Below, in pieces: positions 53,911 through 64,000 of a DNA stretch of 64,000 nt (positions are counted from its first letter, which is position 1; each line of letters starts with the position of its first letter). The position numbers and the translations under genes were made by a program. The notes beneath the pieces were generated by a model. That model ran no database searches and was not told where the DNA came from. It saw only the letters and a program-made list of their open reading frames with translations. The stretch is from Verticillium longisporum (taxonomy: Eukaryota; Ascomycota; Sordariomycetes; Glomerellales; Plectosphaerellaceae): assembly GCA_019188255.1 (NCBI GenBank), contig JAETXT010000008.1, positions 2,976,001 through 3,040,000 on the forward strand, read 5' to 3'.

Positions 53911-55949
53911 TTAGTACTCCAATCCACCAAAACTCTTATTCCTGGTCAGAGTCGCCCTCTGCAGGGTGGCACGGGGCAAATGTCCGTAACTGCGGCTTCG
54001 AGCTGTCATGGGCCGGCTCCCTTCTCCATCTCCCTCCTCAGCTGCTACCGTGGCGTCCAGCGGCATGGATGTGTTCTCGTGGATGCTCGCCACGAAGAAG
54101 GACGAGACGAGAACCGCAATGCCACCTAGTGCCAGGACGACGGAGATGGAGTGATCGCCCGGTGTTCCCCTTGGCTTCTGCCAGATCCGGAAGATGATGC
54201 TCGAACCAATGGTAGCAATGATCTGCGGTGCCGCGATGGCCATGTTGTGAATACCAAGGATGACGCCCGCCTGGTCCATCTCTTCATCGTCGCTTTGGAT
54301 GCTTTGGATCGGGTGTCGATCTCCCCTCGCATGCACGTCGGTTGAGACACTCTCGCTGCTGCTGCCGTGAGCTGAACGTTCATTGCTCGGGCGACGCTGC
54401 TTCGTGGCGCGGACCATCGCATCTCGTCGACTGATCTCCGCGCTGATGATGGCCCAGGGAGCCCAGAGCGTCATGGCCCAGGTGATACCCACCAAGCCGA
54501 TCAGAGCTGTGGCAGCCTCGACCGTCCTGACGATGACGGTGCAGAACATGGCCCCAGCAAACAGGACCCACGGTCCACCCCCTGCCCTCTACAGAGTGAG
54601 CCCGGGGATTTGAAGGCGGACGAGCCAAGGCGGGCTATCGGAGTCGTAGTACTTCGGACCCATGTCCGATTCCCCAGATACGTCCCCACCACCGGGTGGC
54701 TGTCGTATGTCGGGGCAATGAGGAAGGGGAGAAAAACGTTTGTCAGAAGACTGACGACTGAATTGATCAAAAGCGCAAAAGTGCCGACTTGCGTTGCTTG
54801 TTCATACAGCTCGTCAAGTTCTTCAGGCGACATGTGCGGGTTAGCCTGCAAGTAGGGCTCCACATAGATCTCGCCAATGTACGAAGACGTATAGAAGAGC
54901 AAGGGAAAGAAGCCGATCCAGGCACAAAACTGAACCTGGCAAACCTTCTTGACCTGCGGTGGCAGTCGTTTGATGGAGGTGAAGATCTTGGCGAAGAAGG
55001 ACAAGAGTCCTGAATCGGTCTTGGCGGGGGTCCATCCAGTCGGGGATCCCGTTCCTTGATCAAAACGGTGCTCAGGGCGACGGTGGCTGCCAGCGCAATG
55101 CTTGCGATGGCACAGAGAATCTTGAACTGCGAGTCGCCGAGGAACCAGAGGCGTGGAGGCAGGTTGACATATCCAGCGCAGTATCCAATAATGTTGCCAA
55201 ATCCTACGATCCTGCTCGCCATGGCGTTGGCTGCCTCCTGTTGATGCGGGGGCACAGTCGACGATGAATGCCCTGATGGCGGCCTGCACCGTATTAATGG
55301 CGAAGTCAAGAATGTAGATACCAGCGACGGCGGCGCAGATGATGGCGATTCTGACGCCCTGAGATTCGGGATGGGCTCCAAAAAGACCAAGAACATTTCC
55401 GACAATCTCCTTGGTCCATGCCAAGAACATCAGAGAGATGATGGTGGCGATGGTACCGCCGACCATGAAGGGCTTGCGCTTGCCCCAGGGAACGCGGCAG
55501 TTGTCGCTGAGCATGCCAACATAGGGCTGCACCAGGGTGCCGGTGAGAGGTCCAGCAATCCAGACCAAGGCCATCAAGGACTTGCTCAGACCGAGCGACA
55601 GCAAGTAGGGCGAGCCATTGGACAGTTCGACGGACCAGGCAATCTGTAGGCCTCCGATGCTGATCGTCAGAAGTATAAGATACCAAACACTCTTGGTCTG
55701 CTGCGAGTCGTCGCTGTCGCCGAGGACGGTATTCCCGTCGCCCAGGTCATCGTCGTCCGGGCCAGGGCGAAGCAGCGGTGAGCGTTCGTTTGCCATGTGA
55801 TCGCAAGTTTGGTCGAAGGAGCCGTTTCGCGGCGTGCTGCCCGTAAGAGTCGGCGTCAAGTTGCTGTTGGCTTGCGAAGGAGGTTCGCTCTGGTTGACGG
55901 CAGGTGTCGGACGCGCTCTCGAGGGAGGTTCGTTCTGGAGAATGGACAT
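53911..55949 (-). CDS. Sucrose-type transporter (GPH/SUT family), frame broken at several points
   Basis: No intron is required; about 680 codons if repaired. The N-terminus to the SERSPLL-like region is polar. The transporter opens with WYLILLTISIGGLQIAWSVELSNGSPYL, then LVWIAGPLTGTLVQPYVGMLSDN and WGKRKPFMVGG, hallmarks of the glycoside-pentoside-hexuronide/SUT family of proton-sucrose symporters. Later blocks, LWAPWAIISAEISRRDA and MAIAAPQIIATIGSSIIFRIW, also fit. The frame changes at 55248-55252 (GGGGG; 2 bases short or 1 extra), at 55026-55030 (GGGGG; 1 short) and at 54694-54696 (GGG; 1 short). There is an in-frame TAG at 54589-54591, where the neighbouring frame keeps the family pattern RGWTVG. 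Four missing bases in total would make the length a multiple of three. This is either a decaying gene or clustered assembly errors. Confidence 0.75.
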
Positions 55950-57151
55950 TTCACTGGCTTGCTTGATTGACTGGCTGATTGATTGATCGATTGATCGGGT
56001 TCAATCTTGAAACTTCAGAGGCGGCGATTCGAAAGAAAATGATGTAATTCCTGCAGTAATGGCCTTGGACGTCAGCGTCCGATCGAGGCGTGAGGCATCG
56101 GTCCTGAAGGGCGGGGTTGCGCGGGTTTGGTTTGACACAAGGTGAGGTAGAAGAGTGGTCGAACACGCCAGATGCTGTTTGACCGACCAGCACGGGAATT
56201 CCGTGATGAAATTGACGGTTTCCAGGCAAAACGGGTGGGCGAGTCCTCAATGATCTGTCAGATCCGGCGGGCCGTCATGCGGTCAAGTCAGAGGACGCCA
56301 CGAGACACGAGACGGGCTGGGTGATTTGGATCGCACGCGGAGCGGTTGGGAAAGTCACGGAGGGTGTGCGTCATTCGTTCCAGGGACCGGTGCCTGCAGA
56401 CTGCAGCTGGACGTGGGCGAATGGGGTGGTGTAGGTCCGGAGAAGAGGGTGTGGCCACGTCCTTGTGTCTGGTGCTTGAGTGAGGTGAGCTTGGGTTGCT
56501 TGGATGGAGTTGCAGGTAGATCATGCGGCACTCGTGGTTCCTGTCCTGGTGAGTGCAGATGGGTGTTGGTGATGGAGGTACTGGTGGTGGCACTGGTGGT
56601 ACTGGTGGTGGTAAGTGAGCGTTGTCTGATGGCAAGTGGCAGATGGCCGAGGAGGAAGCAGCGAGTGCTGCCCGAGGCTCAGCTCGTGACGAGGCCAGGT
56701 CGGAGAAGGCGCAGGCAACGGTCCGCCTGCTCGTGAGAGCTGCGGACCTTTCAGAGACTCAGCACCCACCCAGTACATTGTACATTGTACATTGTACATT
56801 GTACATTGTACATTGTACAGTGATACTGCCAAAACCTACATCATACAGTGCGAACGCATGGACAGATAGCGATAATGCGGGCCAAGTGCGGGGCTTGCGG
56901 GGCTCTGTCGCCCGCTGGGACACAGGGACCTCAGCAGCTCAGGTACCTTTCCGCTGGAACCCTCCCTGTACAGTCAACCTCGGAGTGCCGGCCTGAAGCG
57001 GCCGTGGTGTTTGGGTGCTCGACCCCCCAACCCCGCTTATCTCTCTAGCTTGGACATGTCGAGATCGCAGTCGAAATGTTGTATCAATTCTTGACTATCT
57101 TATTACCCTTCTCGCTTCGTCAAGGTCCTGGATGATCAATTCAGCCTAAAA
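55950..57151. other. Divergent intergenic region with a heptanucleotide repeat
   Basis: Holds the promoters of the sucrose-type transporter (minus) and the Zn2Cys6 regulator (plus). It has GATTGATTGATCGATTGATCG-like short repeats near 55975-55998, a GGTACTGGTGGTGG-type run near 56577-56610 and the six-copy GTACATT repeat at 56773-56814. No gene is seen. Confidence 0.6.
56773..56814. repeat. Six copies of the heptamer GTACATT
   Basis: Six exact head-to-tail copies followed by a partial seventh (GTACA). The unit GTAC centre is palindromic. It lies in the spacer about 340 bases upstream of the Zn2Cys6 regulator gene. Confidence 0.95.
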
Positions 57152-58734
57152 ATGACACGGTCATTGGCCCGGAGAAATGATGGTGAGTACCTCATTCAGA
57201 GCCCCCGAGCGGCTGACGGGCTGTGCTATTTCCCAATCATCCCCCATTCAGCCTCTCATGTCGTTTGAATCGATGAGACGATGAGACTGATTGACTGGAT
57301 CAGGGTGCTATGAGTGCTGCAAGAGGCGACTGCGATGTGATAAGACGGAACCATCATGTTTGAAATGTCAGAAGAAGGGCATTCAATGCTCTGGCCAAGG
57401 CCTGCGCTGCCGATTCAGCAGCCACATGGCCCCAGCGACTTCGCCTGCCTCCAGGGCAAAGAAGAAGAGTGCATCACGAACATCACAGTCACCCGTACCA
57501 TCGAACCCCTCTTCGTCTTCATCAACGCCCTTTACCGCTTCCTCTCCTTCAACCTTGGGGTCTCTACTGGACCCAGCCAGTCAAGAGACCATGGCTTTGG
57601 TGCCGGTACACGCTTCCACGCTGGATCCGGCATCCTTTTCATCACTAGCCAGACGAGACTTTATGCCTCTCGGAGCTGCTCCAGATGAGCCGCTGCATCC
57701 TCAGGCCAGGATGCTGATGAGCCACTGTACATTCCTTCAACTCACTCTTCTCTCCTGCCTGGCTGACGATTGCTGGTAGTCTGTGACCACATAGCTCCAG
57801 TCATGGTAGTCCTTGACTTTGCGGGAAACGGGTATCGAGATGTCATCTTGCCCCTGGCCATGCATGACGATGTGCTTCGGCGAGCGATATCCGTCGTGGC
57901 AGCTTTCCATCTGGCGCAAAAGGCCCCGCACCTACAACAGACGGCTCTGGCAGGACACCAAGCCATTGTACAGAAGTTGAGGCGAGACTCCCTCATGCTC
58001 CGCCCAGATCAACTCTTCACGCCCTACACCTGGGCCACAATTGTTGTACTTCTCGTCGGCGAGACCATTACGGGGGCCGACAACTTTGTCTACCTGCTCG
58101 AGATGCTCACATGCCTGCGGCAGTCTCCTGAAGCCATCGCGGCGCTGCCTCTCGCCCTGAGGGACTTTTTCGTGCAGCAGGTCAAAATGTGAGCGATTTC
58201 CAATGCCCAAATCACACAATGTCACTCACAAAACCGAACAGGTTTGAGTTGTTCGGCTTTCCATTATCGAATGAGACAAAAGGCCTCGATGTCTTGCAGG
58301 AACCGCCCGATAACTACATGGACTTCATCGCCTATCCGTCTCTTTCCCCCGGCTCCGAGCTTCAGTCCAACGTGCAGATCATGCGAGGCGCCATCCGAGA
58401 TGCCTGTGAGCTTTACAGGACGCGCGCCCTTTCCTCGCCGTCGACAGAGTACTCGGTGCCACTCGTCGAGTGGCTTCGCCAACGAGTTCTCCCACTAGAT
58501 GCCCACACCCCTGGTGCACATGCGCTGGTGTGGCCCTACTTTGTCGCTGCGGCAGAAAGCAGTCTTCCGGAGCACCGCGAGTTTTTCTCGGGGCGACTGA
58601 AAGATCTTCACCAGTTTACGGGATTCGGCAGCATCACCACCGCCCTACAGGCTCTCGAAACAATATGGGCCATGCAAGGGATCAAAAGATGGACCGAGAT
58701 CATGTCGAAAGATTTCCATGTGCTCGTCATGTAG
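57152..58734 (+). CDS. Zn2Cys6 fungal transcription factor, 451 aa
   Basis: Four exons: 57152-57182, 57304-57726, 57780-58188 and 58242-58734; all junctions are in phase. The start exon encodes only ten residues and the 121-nt first intron splits the zinc cluster from its leader. Residues about 12-40 are the binuclear cluster, GCYECCKRRLRCDKTEPSC with CLKCQKKGIQC, which has the six Cys in the expected spacing. A Ser/Pro-rich linker follows. The rest is the fungal_trans_2-type regulatory domain with DHIAPVMVVLDFAGNGYRD and DVLRRAISVVAAFHLAQ. Such proteins bind CGG-type half sites and usually control nearby catabolic or secondary-metabolic genes. It ends 116 bases from the amine oxidase gene, tail to tail, so that oxidase and the divergent permease are its most likely targets. 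This last point is inference from position only. Confidence 0.88.
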
Positions 58735-58850
58735 CTTTATTTCTTTTTTACACAGTGATATACCCCAATTAAATGCTTCCCACCGTCACAACACCCTTCT
58801 GCCCCATGATATCCGTCTTTCAAAGTCTTTGATCTAGCATACTCCGCCCA

Positions 58851-60598
<1,748 letters not shown>

Positions 60599-61647
60599 TG
60601 TAGTGCTCGCTTGTTTTCAGTGATGGAGGATACCTTCGAGATGGTGAAAAAGAAGGCAAATCAGGTAGAAGCTTCGCAATCAAACGCGCGAAAAAAAAAA
60701 TAGAAGACCATCCTAATGGGATTGGTTGAAAGGCGGCTTATGTACAGACATTGCTACGTGGATTCAAGCAAAAAACGGACCACGAGGGGCTGCCCATCAT
60801 CACATCCATAAATTGATAAACGGGCCCTTGCGATTGACGTTAGATCTCTCTTTCAGGTATTTTCTGGAGACCCTCCTTCCCAGCTGCAGCAGTCCGACAC
60901 ATCAGCATTGGCGTCACCGCGGCTCTTGTCGATATCGCCCCGCTCGCCGTCGCAACCCGACATACAACGCCTACTTATCTGGGATCTCGCCCACCCGGTT
61001 ATCAACGTGTCTTCGACAAAGTGCTCGAGAAATTGCCTGTTCAGTTCTAGTTCGCCGTGGCACGCCTGTACCCCGCATTTTAGCTCTATCACTCAAGCTT
61101 CGAAGCTAAACAGGGGCGAGGGGCCCAGCGCTCGCATTCATACCCGATCCGGTAATTCCTCGAGCGCTCGAGGGAGCGATAACAGCAAGCGAGGGGCAGT
61201 GGCTGGGCCTCGAGCTGAAGCTCCAGTTCCCCGGATCATGCGGCAGACAAGGGGTACTAGCAATCTTGACATACCACCCCTTTGGTAGGTTAAGCATATC
61301 TCGACTGGCTGGCGACGCTACCCGAGCATGACCTCCTTGCTACGACGGCAGTGCACTGATAGATAGCCGCGATACGTATCGAGTCGTGGCTGATCACGCG
61401 GAGAGCACGCCAAACTGCATACTTGTGTGCCGCCATGCTGGGGGACAAGTCGTCCAAGAAGCTAGCCTTGATCATCACGGCGGTCGTCTGAAGGGATACA
61501 AATGTCATGGCTGGCCCCGTGCCACGTTCCTGGATCACCCATGGCCCATTTCTCAACATCAGTGCTCTTACATCACAAACTCGAATCATTCTTCCACGTT
61601 GATCTAGTTTCTATAATACTGGGGGAGACATTGTACTGATTATTGAC
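60599..61647. promoter_or_regulatory. Shared divergent promoter region, oxidase/permease
   Basis: Bidirectional spacer between the amine oxidase (minus) and the permease (plus). It holds five HGATAR-type motifs on either strand, at about 60814, 60975, 60999, 61357 and 61361, the last two overlapping. About three would be expected by chance in this length, so the excess is mild. They would fit nitrogen control by an AreA-type GATA factor. No gene is seen in it. Confidence 0.4.
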
Positions 61648-63672
61648 ATGGCACATCATGGCAAGGCTGGCCATCTGCAGGCCCGTTTATCGGGCCTCAA
61701 CATGGTGGCTATGGCATTTGCCATTCTCAAGTAAGTCCACTGCGATCGTGTCCAAGTGCAACAAGCTCATGATATCCCGAAACAGTACATGGATAGCTCT
61801 TGCCGGCTCGATAGGCCTTGTGTTGCCGTCAGGGGGTCCGGTGTCCCTGTTGTATGGGTTCGTCTTCTGCGTGATGTGCAACTTTGCGCTCACTGCGAGT
61901 CTCGGTGAGCTGGCAGCCATCTGGCCAACGGCTGGAGGTCAATATCACTTTGTGTACGCGCTCTGCTCTACAAAGTGGAAGCGGGTCATGGTACGTCCTT
62001 ACTTCAGTCCTCGAGCAAAATCTTATCTGACACGGCAATGCAGAGCTTCTGGGTGGGCTGGACCAATATTGTTGGCTGGCTGATTGTCGTGACGGTTCAA
62101 GGGTTCTTTGCAGGTACGTTAAACTGAAAAAGCCAGACAGCCCCAAGAGAGAGCCGCTGACATCCCATGTAGCACTCTTCATATGTGCTGCCTCTGTTGT
62201 GGCTTCGGACGGGAGGTTCGTTGTAACACAGTGGAACACATACCTGATATTCCTGGCCATCCTGACATTTGCCACGGCGGGCAACATCTGGGGTAACAAG
62301 ATCCTCGGTAAATGGAACGACCTCGCCCGTAAGTCTCTCTGTCCTCTCTGTCCGTGATGCCGCAGGGCTAAAGTACGCAGTCGCCTGGTCCATCCTCGGC
62401 GTTGTCGTTATCAGTATCGTCCTCCTGTCAATGTCCGACAAGTCGAGCGCGGAATACGTCTTTACATCCTTCAACAACGAGTCTGGGTGGTCTGACGGCA
62501 TGTCTTGGATTCTTGGGCTGCTCCAATCTGCTCTCTCTCTCATTGGTTTCGACGTGGTTCTGCACATGACAGAGGAGATGCCGAACCCCTCGCGCGATGC
62601 TCCGCGGGCCATGGTGTACGCCATTGCTGTCGGAGGCGTAACGTAAGTCCAAGTGTCGCTGAATACCCGCCAGCATTGCCTCAAGATATGACGCGAGACT
62701 AATTGTTGAATCACAGAGGTCTGGCATTCATCCTTGTGATGCTCTTCTGTCTCACCGATCCGGCCACTGTCCTTGCCTCGCCAACAGGCATGCCCATTGT
62801 CGAGCTCATCCTGCAGGCCACAAAGAGTCGCGCCGGCACATGCGTGTTGACTCTCATGCTGGGAGTATGCTTCATCAATGGCTGCAACGCATCCGTCACC
62901 AGCGCCAGCCGCTTGCTCTTTGCCATGGCGCGAGACAAGGGTATTGTCTTCCCGAACTACTTCTCCCACATTACGCCTGGCCTCAACGTCCCTGTGCGGA
63001 CGATCCTGCTGTGCTTCGGTTTTAATGTGCTGTTCGGCCTGCTTTACCTCGGCCCTAGCGTTGCGTTTGGTGCCTACATCGCGTCGTGCACTATCTTCCT
63101 CAACGTCTCGTATGCGTTCCCCATCATCACGCTCTTGGTCAGGGGGCGCAGCGTTTTGGCCGAACATCAGCAGCACGATACACCGTTCCAGCTTGGTTCA
63201 TGGGGCCATGCCATTAACTGGGTGGCGGCGCTCTTTGTTGTTGTGACCTCTGTGGTGAGTTCCCCTTTTGCTCCCTCGACATCAACTGTAGCTAACCGAT
63301 GACTCGCAGTTCTTTTGTTTCCCTGCCTCTCTGCCCGTAACAAGCGATACGATGAGTAAGTCTGGTCGAAAGCTTGGTGCACGATATGCGAGGTGAAGAG
63401 CGCTAACGCGTGACGTAGACTATGTGTCAGTCGTGATCGCCATCTTCGTCGTCGTCAGTGCGGTGAACTGGTGGGTGTATGGACATCGGTTCGAGGGACC
63501 TGTAAGCTTGTTGATTTTCTCACAATGACATCCCGATACTGATAAAGGTGCTCTCTTGCAGAAATTCGAGGTCATCATGGGCCAGCACGGAGATGGGCCA
63601 CTCAGCAAGGCGGATTCTGAACCAGGGTTGGAGACGATTGAGGCCAAGAGGTCGCATGCCGAGGTGGTTTGA
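61648..63672 (+). CDS. APC-family amino acid/GABA-type permease, 522 aa
   Basis: Nine exons: 61648-61730, 61786-61990, 62044-62113, 62173-62328, 62366-62642, 62717-63254, 63310-63355, 63419-63501 and 63562-63672; all GT-AG and in phase. The protein has about twelve membrane helices. Family marks are NTWIALAGSIGLVLPSGGP after helix 1, SLGELAAIWPTAGGQYHFV (the conserved consensus amphipathic region), MTEEMPNPSRDAPRAMVY in the middle, and CFINGCNASVTSASRLLFAMARDKG before helix 9. It belongs to the fungal GABA/choline/amino-acid permease group and acts at the plasma membrane. The start is the first Met in frame. It leaves a shorter N-terminus (about 20 residues before helix 1) than some relatives, so a small upstream exon cannot be excluded. 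The gene diverges from the amine oxidase, suggesting uptake of its substrate or a related nitrogen source. Confidence 0.87.
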
Positions 63673-64000
63673 GGGGTTAGGGACGAGGCGTTCTCTAATG
63701 CTGTGATGGGAGTTCAGTTTCGGTAGTGTAAAATGTTCTCATTTATGATGTATATGGGATAATCAAGATGAGGGGCAAATACGTTTCAAGCTCGAAGCCT
63801 GTAGGGACGTGATTCTCGTGAGCAATTGTGTCTGGTTGACATTTGACGTCCGAAGTCAAAGGTCAGGTGTTTCTTTCTCTGAGGGACAGACCAAAGGACA
63901 GACCAAAGAGGAAGTTGGTGCAAACTCGGGGAAGGACAGATCCGGCCCCCTTCCCGTGAGTGAAGGGCCGAGACGAAGAGAGGAAGAGGCGAGGTCCGTT
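63673..64000. other. 3' flank of the permease, window end
   Basis: Probable 3' untranslated region with TGTATATG near 63749, then sequence with a short direct repeat of gacagaccaaag at about 63886-63908. No gene start is visible before the window ends. Confidence 0.5.

Noticed and set aside
54380..54628. Third-frame ORF in the sucrose transporter as a separate gene
   Set aside because: It only carries the RGWTVG piece of the same transporter between two indels.

Overview
The window is nuclear DNA of a filamentous ascomycete, most likely a Sordariomycete (probably Hypocreales or a close order; I cannot name the species). The evidence is 45-85 nt GT-AG introns with CTAAC-like branch sites, GC-rich coding sequence, genes on both strands with 0.1-2.5 kb spacers, and a set of typical fungal families: Zn2Cys6 regulator, CAP59-type GT69, Ybp-type protein, MFS and APC permeases. 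I joined exons by hand for every multi-exon gene. Eighteen gene models are well supported. There is also a degenerate kinase-like ORF and one weak candidate.

Layout. 1-5 kb: no convincing gene. 5.0-6.4 kb (-): mitochondrial DUF1640/MCUR1-like protein. 6.5-7.8 kb (-): protein-kinase-like ORF whose 3' end runs through a 20/21-nt tandem repeat. 9.3-12.3 kb (-): Pumilio (PUF) RNA-binding protein. 12.3-19.7 kb: a 7.3 kb gene-free, microsatellite-rich spacer. 19.7 kb (+): small single-pass membrane protein. 20.9-22.4 kb (-): SET-domain protein. 23.2-24.8 kb (-): sulfatase. 26.6-28.4 kb (+): Ybp1/Ybp2-type protein. 30.2-34.1 kb (+): large sterol-type glucosyltransferase. 34.7-38.5 kb (-): PH/LRR protein. 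40.9-42.3 kb (-): monocarboxylate-type MFS transporter. 42.7-44.1 kb (-): GT69 mannosyltransferase. 45.2-46.3 kb (+): Cys-rich, Ser/Thr-rich membrane protein. 47.7-48.7 kb (+): NADH-cytochrome b5 reductase. 49.2-50.4 kb (+): Spp2 splicing factor. 51.8-53.5 kb (+) and 53.9-55.9 kb (-): a maltose-type permease and a sucrose-type transporter, convergent. 57.2-63.7 kb: Zn2Cys6 regulator (+), flavin amine oxidase (-) and amino-acid/GABA-type permease (+).

How they work together. Most of the window is housekeeping genes and transporters with no common pathway. Two neighbourhoods look functional. The sugar-transporter pair suggests alpha-glucoside/sucrose uptake. The regulator-amine oxidase-permease trio, with the oxidase and permease diverging from one promoter region, suggests an amine or amino-acid catabolic unit.

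Caveat. Seven of the 18 well-supported genes need at least one 1-2 nt correction, usually next to a short homopolymer, to keep their family-conserved frame. One of them is the housekeeping cytochrome b5 reductase. The simplest reading is homopolymer errors in the underlying assembly, though the sucrose transporter has enough breaks that real decay is possible. I found no CRISPR array, rRNA, tRNA, intact transposon or clearly novel multi-gene system.
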